DNA from: Stenomitos frigidus_A
GTDB taxonomy: Bacteria > Cyanobacteriota > Cyanobacteriia > Leptolyngbyales > Leptolyngbyaceae
DNA length: 64,000 bases
NCBI RefSeq assembly: GCF_963877135.1
Contig: NZ_CAWNSW010000141.1
Location: forward strand, 1-64,000
Reading direction: 5' to 3'
Part shown: positions 9,076 to 18,232 of the stretch, one piece after another
How positions within the stretch are numbered: position 1 is the stretch's first letter
Layout of the letters: the number at the start of each line of letters is the position of its first letter
Notes under the pieces: generated by a model
What the model was told of the DNA's origin: nothing
What the model saw: only the letters and a program-made list of their open reading frames with translations
Database searches by the model: none
Translations under genes and position numbers: made by a program

Positions 9076-10206
9076 ATGTCCGATCGCCTGCTTGCCGCTT
9101 ACGACTATGTTTTACCTGAGGCACTGATTGCTCAAACGCCGTGTGTTCCTCGCGATGGTGCGCGTTTACTGGTTGTGAAGGATCAGGTGCAGCATGGTCA
9201 TGCGATCGTGCGCACCTTACCTGACCTGCTGCGAGAGGGCGATTTGTTGGTGCTTAACAATACTCGCGTCATTCCAGCACGCCTCTACGGGCACAAACTG
9301 GGTGGGATGCCTGTGGAGGTGCTGCTGCTAGAGCCACAAGCAGGGGGCGATCGTGCTGCTGGTACAACGCATTGCTGGCTGGCGTTGGTCAAACCTGGTA
9401 AGCGGTTGAAGCCAGGTGCCACGATCGTCTTCAGCGGGCAAGACGCTAAAGAAAGTACGAGTGATCGCGTTTTGAGCGCAACGGTGATGGCGATCGATGC
9501 CGCAACGGGCGGGCGCATTTTGCAGTTTGATGTGCCAGCAGGAACGTTGTTAGACGAGTGGATTAACCAGTTGGGGCAGATGCCGTTGCCGCCCTATATT
9601 ACTCAAACCGAGGCGCATCCTGACCAATATCAGACGGTTTATGCCGATCGCCCTGGTGCGGTTGCTGCTCCGACTGCGGGGTTGCACTTTACCCCAGAGT
9701 TGCTGCAACGTCTGCAAGCGCAAGGCATTGAGCAGGCGTTTGTTACCCTGCATGTGGGGGTGGGCACCTTTCGCCCAGTAGAGGCAGAGACGATCACTGA
9801 TCACACGATGCATGCTGAGTGGATTGAAGTGCCACCAGAGACGGTCGCGAAAATTCAGCAAACAAAGGCGAAAGGGGGACGCATTATTGCAGTGGGCACG
9901 ACGGTTGTGCGATCGCTGGAGTCAGCGGTACAAAGCGGTATGATTCAGCCCTTTTGCGGCAAAAGCAACCTGTTTATCTATCCGGGCTATCAGTGGCAGG
10001 TGGTCGATGGTTTGATGACGAATTTTCACTTGCCGAAGTCCAGCCTGATGATGTTGGTCAGTGCGTTGATTGGGCGGCAGCGTCTGTTGGCTTTATATCA
10101 GATCGCGATCGCAGAGCAGTATCGCTTTTACTCTTTCGGCGATGCCATGCTGATTCTGCCAGAAGCGAGGGAGGAGAGGGATGAAAGGCTAAAGGATGAA
10201 GGATAA
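9076..10206 (+). CDS. queA: S-adenosylmethionine:tRNA ribosyltransferase-isomerase QueA
   Basis: A 376-residue protein covering the QueA family. It transfers and isomerises the ribosyl part of SAM onto 7-aminomethyl-7-deazaguanine in tRNA, giving epoxyqueuosine. Hallmarks include YVLPEALIAQTP near the N-terminus, LLVLNNTRVIPARL at about 56-69, AAPTAGLHFT at about 195, HVGVGTFRPV and the NFHLPKSSLMMLV motif. The last dozen residues (EREERDE-like, charged) are encoded by an intergenic-type GGAGAGGGATGAAAGG repeat and probably extend the native C-terminus. It is monocistronic. Confidence 0.95.
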   Translation: MSDRLLAAYDYVLPEALIAQTPCVPRDGARLLVVKDQVQHGHAIVRTLPDLLREGDLLVLNNTRVIPARLYGHKLGGMPVEVLLLEPQAGGDRAAGTTHCWLALVKPGKRLKPGATIVFSGQDAKESTSDRVLSATVMAIDAATGGRILQFDVPAGTLLDEWINQLGQMPLPPYITQTEAHPDQYQTVYADRPGAVAAPTAGLHFTPELLQRLQAQGIEQAFVTLHVGVGTFRPVEAETITDHTMHAEWIEVPPETVAKIQQTKAKGGRIIAVGTTVVRSLESAVQSGMIQPFCGKSNLFIYPGYQWQVVDGLMTNFHLPKSSLMMLVSALIGRQRLLALYQIAIAEQYRFYSFGDAMLILPEAREERDERLKDEG

Positions 10207-10346
10207 GGGGTTAACGGAGAAAAGTTTTGAGTTTTGAGTTTTGAATTGTAAGAGCGGAGAGAGTAAAGAGAGTTTTGAGTTAAGCCTTTAGCCTTTCCCA
10301 CTCCCTACTCCCCACTCCCTATATTTTTAGCCTTTAGCCTTTCCTT
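10207..10346. repeat. Short repeats between queA and murD
   Basis: Copies of GTTTTGAGTTTTGAG, GAGAGAGTAAAGAGAG, AGCCTTTAGCC and CACTCCCTACTCCC fill the gap between two convergent genes. The AGCCTTTAGCC and ACTCCCCACTCCCC units also occur near 29,060, inside a gene near 33,660 and inside the ABC gene near 41,960. Confidence 0.6.
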
Positions 10347-11726
10347 TTACTGCAACTCCTGACAAAGCTCGCGGAAGTGATCGCCACGTTGTTCAAAGTT
10401 TTGGTATTGGTCGAAACTTGCGCAGGCGGGTGATAGGAGCACAACAGGAACTTGATACTGTTTGGCAAGTTCTGTCGATCGCGTGACGGCTCGTTCCATC
10501 GTTTTCACAATTTCGGCGTTGGCATAGCCGACCTGCTGCAAGCGTTGGGCAAACGCAGGTGCAGCGTTACCAATCAAGAGTACAGCGGCAGCGTTGGCCT
10601 GGATAGTCGCAATCCAGGCGTTGTCGTCGCCCTCTTTGGCTTCGCCACCAGCAATGAGAATGGCAGGATGCTTGACCGCAGAGAGACCGACTTCAGCCGC
10701 ATCGTAATTGGTTGCTTTGCTGTCGTTGATGAAGTCGATGCCCTGCCAGGTGCGAATGTGCTCCAGGCGATGCGGTACACCAGGGAAGGTGGCGATCGCG
10801 TGGGCGATCGCGTTCTTGTCAATGCCTGCCAGTTTTGCCGTTGCAATTGCCATCAAAAGGTTCTGCTGATTGTGCGCTCCTGGCATGCGTAACAGATTGG
10901 CGGGCATGATCAGTTCAGTAGGCGTCCGCACCCAGGCATCCTCAATGTAGAGACCTTGAGAGGGGTTGCCGACTAGCGTTGTCTTGCCGTTTACGCTGGT
11001 CCAACAGGCATCTGGATGCACAGGGGCAAGCTGCTGATTGCCTAAGTTTTGTAAGAACGGATCATCACCGTTGAAGACCTGTTGGCGGGACTGCTTGAGC
11101 AGATGCGACTTGATTTCGCAGTATCGTTCTAGCGTTTTATGACGACTGAGATGATCGGGTGTAAAAGTTGTCCAGACGCCGATGCGGGGCACGATCGAGG
11201 GTGAAGATTCGATTTGATAGCTACTGAGTTCCGCGATCGCCCAATCTGGTTTCTTGGCCTCTAGCGCCACTTCACAAGCGGCATAGCCAATGTTGCCAAA
11301 CGCGGGAGCATGTAACCCTGCGGCTTGAAAAATGGCAGCAATTAAGGCAGTCGTCGTGGTTTTACCATTCGTACCTGTAATGCCAACCCAGGGACAATCT
11401 TTCAGATGCTGCCATGCGAGTTCAGCTTCACCGATGGTTTCAATGCCCAGGTCTCTGGCGCGAACTAAGCCCGGTAGATCCCAGGGAACGCCAGGGCTAA
11501 CGACGATTCGCTGTAAAGACTCTGCTTGCAGCAGCTCTGCCCTATGAGGATCAAAGACTTCCTTCAGATGGACGGGGATGTTGTTGGCTGCAAGCTGCTG
11601 CTGCTGCTGGCGCAAGCTATCAGAGCTTCCAGAATCGCTAACGGTGACCTGCCATCCTTCGCGTTTGAGTAATCGAGCGGCTGCTATTCCTGATTTTCCA
11701 AGACCAATGACATACGCGTTGGGCAT
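10347..11726 (-). CDS. murD: UDP-N-acetylmuramoyl-L-alanine--D-glutamate ligase MurD
   Basis: Cytoplasmic Mur ligase adding D-glutamate to UDP-MurNAc-L-Ala. From the ATG at 11726 (MPNAYVIGLGKSG) the protein has an N-terminal Rossmann domain, the ATP loop GTNGKTTTT at 118-126, the central ligase domain with SSYQIE, and the C-terminal domain with the INDSKATN motif. An upstream in-frame ATG at 11747 adds seven residues unlike the family, so 11726 is preferred. No other mur gene is adjacent. Confidence 0.93.
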   Translation of the reverse strand: MPNAYVIGLGKSGIAAARLLKREGWQVTVSDSGSSDSLRQQQQQLAANNIPVHLKEVFDPHRAELLQAESLQRIVVSPGVPWDLPGLVRARDLGIETIGEAELAWQHLKDCPWVGITGTNGKTTTTALIAAIFQAAGLHAPAFGNIGYAACEVALEAKKPDWAIAELSSYQIESSPSIVPRIGVWTTFTPDHLSRHKTLERYCEIKSHLLKQSRQQVFNGDDPFLQNLGNQQLAPVHPDACWTSVNGKTTLVGNPSQGLYIEDAWVRTPTELIMPANLLRMPGAHNQQNLLMAIATAKLAGIDKNAIAHAIATFPGVPHRLEHIRTWQGIDFINDSKATNYDAAEVGLSAVKHPAILIAGGEAKEGDDNAWIATIQANAAAVLLIGNAAPAFAQRLQQVGYANAEIVKTMERAVTRSTELAKQYQVPVVLLSPACASFDQYQNFEQRGDHFRELCQELQ

Positions 11727-12157
11727 AGCAGCGTCAAAGTTCCTCATTTTGCATTTTTCATCGTACCGCTTAATGGTGGTTTGTCCGATCTCTGAAGCGA
11801 TCCGGCATCAGCAGTCAGCTATCAGCAGTCAGCTTTTGGTTGATAGCGGATAGCCGTCGAGAAGGATAATGGCGTTCATCACTGTCTTGGATCGCTATTG
11901 GTAGACAGCATGGATGCGTTAAGTCTCAAACTTCAAGAGGATGTCCAACCGATCACAAACGGTTAGGATTCGTAGGCTGTGTGCTGTAACCCTGTCTGTT
12001 GGCAAATAATTACACGCGCTAAACATGCTGGTTATCCGTACAAGGCGTTGCTTGAAGCGTCGATCGGCTGGCGATTATCATACTCAAAGGTGCTTTGGCT
12101 CGCCAGACTAGCGGTTCGGTGCAACCGTGTTCCACGTTTTAGAGATTATTGATCGTT
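11727..12157. other. Intergenic region between divergent murD and ftsH
   Basis: It holds the promoters of both genes. ATCAGCAGTCAGCT tandem copies (11808-11835) are the only repeat seen. No RNA gene or clear binding site was recognised. Confidence 0.5.
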
Positions 12158-14020
12158 ATGCCCATTAAAGAACAACCGAATTCTCCTCGCCCTCGCCTGA
12201 TCAGTAATATTTTTTTGGCGCTGATTGGTTTATCGCTGATCGTCAACTTTGCGTTGCCTATTTTTCTCGGACCTCAAATTCCTGGCGTCCCCTACAGTCT
12301 CTTCATTCATCAGGTGCAGGAAGGGGAAGTGGAGCGGGCGCAGGTCGGTCAAAACCAGATTCAATTTCAATTGAAAACTGCGGAAGGGCAACCTGGTCGA
12401 GTTTTTACAACCACACCGATCTTTGATTTGGAGTTGCCTAAGTTACTGGAAGCGAAGGGCGTTGAATTTGCTGCTGCGCCCCCACCCAAGAACGCTTGGA
12501 TTGGCAGTCTGCTCAGCTGGGTCATTCCGCCCTTAATCTTTGTCGCGATCTGGCAGTTCTTTATTCGACGCGGCGGCGGTGCGGGTGGCCCTCAGGGCGT
12601 GCTTTCCATTGGGAAGAGCAAAGCCAAAGTTTATGTCGAAGGAGAACCAGGAAAAGTCACCTTTGCTGATGTCGCTGGCGTAGAAGAAGCCAAGGCTGAG
12701 TTAGTGGAGATTGTCGATTTCCTTAAAACACCAGGACGCTACACACAAATTGGGGCACGCATTCCTAAAGGGGTGCTCTTAGTGGGGCCTCCAGGCACTG
12801 GAAAAACGCTGCTGGCAAAGGCGGTGGCTGGTGAAGCAGGCGTTCCGTTCTTCAGCATCTCTGGCTCAGAGTTTGTGGAGTTGTTTGTTGGGGTTGGTTC
12901 CTCACGTGTCCGTGATCTGTTTGATCAGGCCAAGAAGCAGGCTCCCTGTATTGTGTTTATCGATGAATTGGATGCGATCGGTAAGTCGCGGAACAGCGGT
13001 GGCTTCTACGGTGGCAATGATGAACGTGAACAGACATTGAATCAGTTGCTTGCTGAAATGGATGGCTTTGCTGTAGGTGAAGCAACCGTAATCGTGCTGG
13101 CAGCCACCAACCGTCCTGAAGTGTTAGATCCCGCGCTGTTGCGTCCTGGTCGGTTTGACCGTCAAGTGCTGGTCGATCGCCCAGACTTAGCCGGACGTGA
13201 ACTGATTCTCAAAATCCATGCTCAAAAAGTGAAGCTGGGTGAGGATGTCAATTTGAAGGCGATCGCCACTCGCACCCCTGGTTTTGCGGGAGCCGATCTG
13301 GCAAATCTAGTGAATGAAGCGGCGCTATTAGCGGCTCGTAATAAGCGGGAGACAGTCGCTCAGGAAGACTTTGCCGAAGCGATCGAGCGAGTCGTTGCGG
13401 GACTGGAGAAGAAGAGTCGTGTGCTCAACGAAAAAGAGAAGAAAATCGTGGCGTATCACGAGGTCGGTCATGCTCTGGTCGGCTCTCTGACGACTGGGAG
13501 CGGCAAAGTCGAGAAAATCTCGATCGTGCCTCGTGGTATGGCAGCACTGGGCTATACCTTACAGCTACCGACTGAAGATCGCTTCCTGATGGATGAAGCC
13601 GAGCTGCGAGGACAAATTGCAACTCTGCTGGGTGGACGGTCTGCTGAAGAAGTGGTGTTTGGCAGTATTACCACTGGCGCATCGAACGATTTGCAGCGGG
13701 CAACCGACCTGGCAGAGCGCATGGTGACGACCTATGGCATGAGCAAGGTGCTTGGTCCACTCGCATACCAGCAGGGGCAACAAGCGCAGTTTCTCGGTGA
13801 TGGTGCGCCCAATCCCCGCCGAGTGATGAGCGAAGAAACCGCACAAGCGATCGATCGCGAAGTGAAAGATATTGTGGAAACCGCGCATCAGCACGCGCTA
13901 CACATTATCCAGCTCAACAAGGACTTGCTGGAGACGATCGCGACTCAGCTTCTAGAAACTGAGGTGATTGAAGGCGAGAAGTTACACAAATTGCTGGATC
14001 AGGTTCAAGCCGCAGCTTAG
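12158..14020 (+). CDS. ftsH: ATP-dependent zinc metalloprotease FtsH
   Basis: Membrane-bound AAA+ protease of 620 residues. Two N-terminal membrane spans (about 17-38 and 115-136) flank a lumenal or periplasmic domain. The AAA module has Walker A GPPGTGKT (210-217), Walker B CIVFIDELDAIG and the second region of homology ending GRFDRQV. The zinc site is HEVGH (434-438). In cyanobacteria such proteases act in thylakoid quality control and photosystem II repair. The ATG at 12158 is preferred to a TTG three codons upstream. A strong terminator follows at 14050. Confidence 0.95.
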   Translation: MPIKEQPNSPRPRLISNIFLALIGLSLIVNFALPIFLGPQIPGVPYSLFIHQVQEGEVERAQVGQNQIQFQLKTAEGQPGRVFTTTPIFDLELPKLLEAKGVEFAAAPPPKNAWIGSLLSWVIPPLIFVAIWQFFIRRGGGAGGPQGVLSIGKSKAKVYVEGEPGKVTFADVAGVEEAKAELVEIVDFLKTPGRYTQIGARIPKGVLLVGPPGTGKTLLAKAVAGEAGVPFFSISGSEFVELFVGVGSSRVRDLFDQAKKQAPCIVFIDELDAIGKSRNSGGFYGGNDEREQTLNQLLAEMDGFAVGEATVIVLAATNRPEVLDPALLRPGRFDRQVLVDRPDLAGRELILKIHAQKVKLGEDVNLKAIATRTPGFAGADLANLVNEAALLAARNKRETVAQEDFAEAIERVVAGLEKKSRVLNEKEKKIVAYHEVGHALVGSLTTGSGKVEKISIVPRGMAALGYTLQLPTEDRFLMDEAELRGQIATLLGGRSAEEVVFGSITTGASNDLQRATDLAERMVTTYGMSKVLGPLAYQQGQQAQFLGDGAPNPRRVMSEETAQAIDREVKDIVETAHQHALHIIQLNKDLLETIATQLLETEVIEGEKLHKLLDQVQAAA

Positions 14021-14049
14021 AAGCGGGAATAGATCCGATTTGGAAGACT

Positions 14050-14090
14050 CAATGTCCCTTGCTTACTTGTAGGCAGGGGACATTGTTTTG
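14050..14090 (+). terminator. Rho-independent terminator of ftsH
   Basis: CAATGTCCC (14050-14058) pairs with GGGACATTG (14077-14085), followed by TTTTG. It lies 30 bases after the ftsH stop. Confidence 0.8.
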
Positions 14091-14163
14091 TTAGGCGCAC
14101 TTCAGCCAGTGATTGAAAGTGCGCTAGGTTGACGATGCACCTAAAACGCGGCTGACTATACTG

Positions 14164-14943
14164 ATGTTCCTCTTTCTGGAAACGGCTTCTACCCCGATCA
14201 CACCGGTTGACTTGTGGGCAAAAACCAGCGGCACCTGGATCAACGTGGCTACGATTTTAGTTGGCACACTCTGCGGCTTGTTACTACGAAAAAGCTTACC
14301 TTTCGCAATGCAGCGGGTGATCACCCAAGGGGTGGGACTCGTAACGCTTTTTCTCGGTGTAACGATGGCGAGTAGTCTGCTCAAAGCTCAGACTGGACGA
14401 GTCGATGGAATCATTCTGGCACTTCTGGCGATCGTCTTTGGTGGCTTGCTGGGTGAAGGACTTCAGCTTGAAGAACATTTGTACACTCTGGGCGAATGGC
14501 TGAAAGCGCGCTTTAAAGGAGAAGGCAGTTTCACCGAAGGCTTCGTCGCTGCCAGTTTGTTGTTTTGCATTGGGCCAATGGCGATTATTGGCAGCCTCAA
14601 TAATGGCATCACCGGAGACAACACGGTCTTGACCATTAAGGCCACGATGGATGGACTTGCCGCGATCGCCCTCACCAGCAGCTACGGCATTGGCGTTGGC
14701 TTCTCCAGCCTCATGATTCTGCTCTATCAAGGTGGACTGTCACTGCTGGCAGGTCTTCTCCCTCAAATTATGGCAAACCCCACCACCAATCCCCACGTGC
14801 TCATCACCTCCGGCGTCGGCGGACTCATGATTTTAGGCATCGGCTTGAATTTACTCGATATCGCCAAAGTCAAAGTTGCGTCGTTTCTACCTGCTTTACT
14901 CATCGCGCCCTTACTCTATAGCCTTGCTAAATGGCTTACTTAG
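14164..14943 (+). CDS. DUF554 family membrane protein
   Basis: A 259-residue, very hydrophobic protein with about six to seven membrane spans. It has the pattern of the DUF554 (YdfK-like) family, including GTWINVATILVGTLCGLL near the start and the CIGPMAIIGSLNNGITGD loop. Function is not established; a transport role is plausible. The ATG at 14164 gives a family-like N-terminus with slight extension. It is transcribed apart from ftsH, from which a terminator separates it. Confidence 0.8.
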   Translation: MFLFLETASTPITPVDLWAKTSGTWINVATILVGTLCGLLLRKSLPFAMQRVITQGVGLVTLFLGVTMASSLLKAQTGRVDGIILALLAIVFGGLLGEGLQLEEHLYTLGEWLKARFKGEGSFTEGFVAASLLFCIGPMAIIGSLNNGITGDNTVLTIKATMDGLAAIALTSSYGIGVGFSSLMILLYQGGLSLLAGLLPQIMANPTTNPHVLITSGVGGLMILGIGLNLLDIAKVKVASFLPALLIAPLLYSLAKWLT

Positions 14944-15092
14944 AACTGATTAATAAGTTGTTATCCCACTAGGCGATCTGGGAGCGAGCAGCTTGAAGAT
15001 TGTATAGGATAAATAAGTAATGCAAATAGGATCAGTTTCGCACAGCGTGGAATATTTCAAGGCAGTCAATTACTCTTAAGGACAAATCATAG

Positions 15093-15839
15093 ATGCGTCA
15101 TCTTCATGGAAGTAAAATTCTCCTTCTGCTACGGAATGGTATTGCAACTGATTGGGAGAGTTTGTGTGTTCAGTGTGGACTAGAAGCTGATCAAGACGGC
15201 ACCTTACAAGGGATACTCCGTCGTAGCCTCAACGAACTTCGTGAAGCTGGTCTTATAGAATTTACAACTGAAAAGAGAGATCGTTGGTGGCGCACCATTA
15301 GGGGTGAAATTAAAGTTTCACGACAATGGGAAGATATTCAGAACGCACTTGGAATTAGTCTGGCAGAAGTATCTAAGTTGGATTCCGATAGGTCGATGAT
15401 TGTGAAACCATACTTTGGGTTGCCAGACAAATCCATTAGCAGTGCTGATTTATTCGTTTTAATGCCATTTAAGCCGGAAATGAAGCCCCTATATGATGAT
15501 CACATCGTAAAAGTGGCGGACGATTTAAATTTAAGTGTTGCGCGTGGAGATGACTTCTTTACTGCTCATTCTGTAATGCTAGATGTTTGGAGCGCTATTT
15601 GTTCTGCAAAAGTGATAATCGCGGATTGTACAGGGCGGAATCCGAACGTTTTCTATGAAATCGGTCTTGGACATGTGTTAGGAAAGCCCGTCATCCTTAT
15701 TACGCAAAATAATGAAGATGTACCATTTGATGTAAAACATATGCGTTACATCCAGTATTCTTATACTCCACGAGGGATGCTAGAGTTTGAGAAACGCCTC
15801 GCCGAAACCATCAAAACTATCTTGCCAATTGAACGATAA
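15093..15839 (+). CDS. Winged-helix plus nucleoside-2-deoxyribosyltransferase/TIR-like domain protein
   Basis: A 248-residue protein in two parts. Residues 1-85 look like a winged helix (RRSLNELREAGLIEF, then a WWRTIRG strand). Residues 118-245 resemble the nucleoside deoxyribosyltransferase-like fold related to TIR domains: LFVLMPF (120-126), then ADCTGRNPNVFYEIG (177-191), whose Glu189 aligns with the acidic residue of such domains, then GKPVILITQ. In many bacteria this domain is the output part of stress or immune proteins; a defence role here is inference. The gene is AT-rich and lacks HIP1 sites, unlike its neighbours, which suggests recent acquisition. A Shine-Dalgarno AAGGA precedes the ATG. 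Confidence 0.7.
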   Translation: MRHLHGSKILLLLRNGIATDWESLCVQCGLEADQDGTLQGILRRSLNELREAGLIEFTTEKRDRWWRTIRGEIKVSRQWEDIQNALGISLAEVSKLDSDRSMIVKPYFGLPDKSISSADLFVLMPFKPEMKPLYDDHIVKVADDLNLSVARGDDFFTAHSVMLDVWSAICSAKVIIADCTGRNPNVFYEIGLGHVLGKPVILITQNNEDVPFDVKHMRYIQYSYTPRGMLEFEKRLAETIKTILPIER

Positions 15840-15891
15840 TTTTAAATTATCTAAAAGATTGTAGAGACTTGGCTGAAATGCGAGAACAACA

Positions 15892-15906
15892 CCGCTGTTG
15901 CAGCGG
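15892..15906. other. Short hairpin downstream of the deoxyribosyltransferase-like gene
   Basis: CCGCTG-TTG-CAGCGG followed by GTTTCT. It may be a weak terminator; the T-run is poor. Confidence 0.35.
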
Positions 15907-16023
15907 GTTTCTAAAGGTTTCTAATGTAATTACAAAAGTTTTTAGTAGCTGTTGAAAAGCAACATTAGTTATTAGTTTTTAGAAAGAGCCATTATGCAGA
16001 AGTTTAGGATAGCGACGATACTC

Positions 16024-16335
16024 TTACTCTTTACCTTCTTCCCCACGCCTCAATCCCGCCAATTCAGCGGTGAGAAAATTGATAAACTGTCGCGCACTGC
16101 GGCCCGATCGCCCGTTATGTCGAGTCGCCCATTGCAGCGCCTGGAATTCCAACCCCTCTGAATCCAGCTGAATCCCCGCTTGCTTGGCGAGATGGTGGAT
16201 GATTTGCAAATAGGTCGTTTGATTAGCGGGCTCAAAGGTCAGCGTTAAGCCGAAGCGATCGCTGAACGAGAGCTTTTCCTGTAAGGTGTCCCAGGCATGG
16301 ACTTCATCGCCATCGCTGGGAGGGGGGCGATCGCC
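16024..16335 (-). pseudogene. C-terminal fragment of a DUF815-type AAA ATPase
   Basis: Reading leftward, the frame opens about 16335 after a stop and encodes DEVHAWDTLQEKLSFSDRFG, then LTLTFEPANQTTYLQIIHHL, and ends with NGRSGRSARQFINFLTAELAGL. This is the C-terminal third of the DUF815 ATP-binding family. No start codon and none of the P-loop part remain; the homology breaks at about 16,320-16,340, where PAS-kinase sequence begins on the other strand. It is therefore a remnant left by deletion or rearrangement. Confidence 0.7.
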
Positions 16336-16603
16336 CTCAGGAGACTGTTACGGGAGGGTGTGGTACTTCCAAGACATTACCGAACGCAAACGAGCCGAGG
16401 ACAAGCTCTATCAAAGCCAGGAACGCTACATCTTAACAACTCAAGCGGCCAAGGTTGGGGTATGGGAATGGAATCAACAAATCGGCGGCAGAAGATTCTT
16501 TTCAAAGATGGACGCGTCTTTGCTGCATACTTTGCTGGAATGACATCATCTACCGGCGAAAATGACGGTAGAATTTGGTACTTTCGGCTTTCCTGCTAAT
16601 AAA
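16336..16603 (+). pseudogene. PAS-domain sensor kinase fragments in two frames
   Basis: One frame encodes GRVWYFQDITERKRAEDKLY followed by QSQERYILTTQAAKVGVWEW, the end of one PAS/PAC unit and the start of the next. About 40 codons on, a second frame encodes ILFKDGRVF and later GENDGRIWYFR, again PAC-type ends. No start, histidine-kinase core or stop in register is present. These are relics of a multi-PAS histidine kinase with internal deletions and a frameshift. Confidence 0.65.
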
Positions 16604-16634
16604 ATGGCTCTCATGGCTGCTTCACTTACCCTTT

Positions 16635-17156
16635 TCACTGGCTCATCTGAGTCATATTGCCCCAGGCTGGCGCAGGCGGGGTAATGTGGGTAGGTGGCAT
16701 GGGTGCTCGCTGCGGTGCCGCTTGCGCGATCGTTGGGTAGCTGCTGATCTGCACAAAGCTGGGCGTAAACAGGAAAATATGCTCACCGATGCGCTCTTGA
16801 TGCCCATCAATAGCAAAGGCTGCCCCGGCTACAAAATCAACGCACCGCTGTGCCGCATCGGCATCCATCAAGCTCAGGTTTAAGATAATCGATCGCCGTT
16901 CACGTAACGCAGTAACCGCTTGAGGCATTTCCTCGAATGAGCGTGGCTCCATCAAGTACATTTCTGTATGCGCCATTTTGCGGTTTGGCATCCCCACCAC
17001 ATTATTGGGCGGCATGACTGGTTGCTGCATGGCATCCATCGTCTCAGAGGAATAATAGGCGGAACCGTCTTCTTCCTCGTACTCGTAGTCATATTCGTTT
17101 TCGTCGTAGCGATCCTCAAACCCAAATGAGTCCCATACGCGCCGAAAGATGTTCAT
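16635..17156 (-). CDS. sepF: Cell division protein SepF
   Basis: From the ATG at 17156 (MNIFRRVWDSFGF) the protein has 173 residues. It carries an amphipathic N-terminal helix, an acidic Glu/Asp/Tyr-rich linker, and the SepF core (about 85-160), with RSFEEMPQAVTALRERRSII, a FVAGAAFAIDG segment and EHIFLFTPS. SepF polymerises, binds FtsZ and anchors the Z-ring to the membrane; it is also called Cdv2 in cyanobacteria. A TTG three codons upstream is rejected because MNIF is the family start. It stands alone, beside the gene-debris region. Confidence 0.9.
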   Translation of the reverse strand: MNIFRRVWDSFGFEDRYDENEYDYEYEEEDGSAYYSSETMDAMQQPVMPPNNVVGMPNRKMAHTEMYLMEPRSFEEMPQAVTALRERRSIILNLSLMDADAAQRCVDFVAGAAFAIDGHQERIGEHIFLFTPSFVQISSYPTIAQAAPQRAPMPPTHITPPAPAWGNMTQMSQ

Positions 17157-17568
17157 GACGACCAACCTTTAGATTAGTTCATGCGTTCCATCTTAGCCGA
17201 GGATCGCAATCTTCACCAGAGGTAATTTTTGATGCGGTGGTGGTGGCTTCGATTGTGCTGGCACTCGATCGTGGACAGTTCCGCTCAGACCGGATCAGGA
17301 CGGGCAGATTAACCGTTCGGCTAGAGCACCAAGACGATAAACAGCAGCTGCTGGCACTAGATTCGGGTCATACTCAGCTTTATACCTGGGTTTCTACACT
17401 GCCAAAAGCAGCTTGCACCAGCCCAAGTAATGGTTTTCTTAGAGGTTCCTGAACGCTTTCTAAGACGTTTTTCATCATGGGTTCAGGTACTTTGCGCATG
17501 ATAGTAGCTCAGCCTTAGCAGTGCTTTCGTGGCTGGATTAACTGACAACGCAGTAACAAAACAGAGAC
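17157..17568. other. Intergenic region between divergent sepF and msrB
   Basis: No supported gene. A 71-codon open frame at 17237-17452 has no recognisable product. GGTTCCTGAACG near 17450 and GGGTTCAGG near 17480 form a loose inverted repeat. The rest is unremarkable. Confidence 0.45.
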
Positions 17569-18081
17569 ATGAAGAAGCGCTATTTTTTATGGGCTGGTAC
17601 AGCCATGATTGGCACAGCCGGGTTATCACGCTATTTTCCGGGAAGGGCGCGAGCTGAGATGACAACGACCCATGCTCAAACGACCAACAATGGCTTTGAG
17701 ATCACTAAACCAGAGCCAGAGTGGCGCAAAATCTTGACATCAGAGCAGTTTCAGGTGCTTCGCCAACAGGGAACGGAATTGCCGGGTACCAGTCCTCTCA
17801 ATCAGCAGCATGACAAAGGCACGTTTGCTTGTGCCGCGTGTGCTTTGCCGTTATTCACATCCACAGCTAAATTTGACAGCGGTACGGGCTGGCCCAGTTT
17901 TTATGCGCCCATTGAAGGCGCGATCGGCACCACAACCGATACCTCCTTCTTTATGACGCGTGTGGAGGTGCATTGCCGCCGCTGTGGCGGGCATTTGGGT
18001 CATGTGTTTGACGATGGGCCACAACCGACGGGAAAACGCTACTGTATGAACGGGGTAGCAATGAAATTTATTCCGGGCTGA
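17569..18081 (+). CDS. msrB: Exported peptide-methionine (R)-S-oxide reductase MsrB
   Basis: A 170-residue enzyme that reduces methionine-R-sulfoxide in proteins. Residues 1-30 form a signal-like segment (basic MKKR, hydrophobic stretch, then GRARAEM), indicating a periplasmic or lumenal location. The MsrB domain (48-168) has the zinc cysteines C88/C91 and C136/C139, GTGWPSF at 105-111, and the catalytic cysteine in RYCMNG (C159). It is a complete single-domain protein. It has its own promoter region and no operon partner. Confidence 0.93.
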   Translation: MKKRYFLWAGTAMIGTAGLSRYFPGRARAEMTTTHAQTTNNGFEITKPEPEWRKILTSEQFQVLRQQGTELPGTSPLNQQHDKGTFACAACALPLFTSTAKFDSGTGWPSFYAPIEGAIGTTTDTSFFMTRVEVHCRRCGGHLGHVFDDGPQPTGKRYCMNGVAMKFIPG

Positions 18082-18189
18082 GCCAGCTTCGAGCGAGGGA
18101 CGATCGATTTCAGTGGATGATGCCTGCCCAAAGTCTGAAGCGGCTAGAAGCAACAGTTTGAGGCAGCACGCTTTAAAGGGCTAAAGATA

Positions 18190-18232
18190 GTCAAAAAAAT
18201 GCCTGACCCTAATAAGCCCCCAGGGTCAGGCA
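18190..18232 (-). terminator. Rho-independent terminator for leftward transcription
   Basis: TGCCTGACCCT (18200-18210) pairs with AGGGTCAGGCA (18222-18232). On the minus strand the stem is followed by seven T residues. It sits about 380 bases beyond the hydrolase stop and separates it from msrB. Confidence 0.75.

Noticed and set aside
17237..17452. Plus-strand frame of 71 codons between sepF and msrB
   Set aside because: No family resemblance and no ribosome binding site; it may be chance or decayed sequence.
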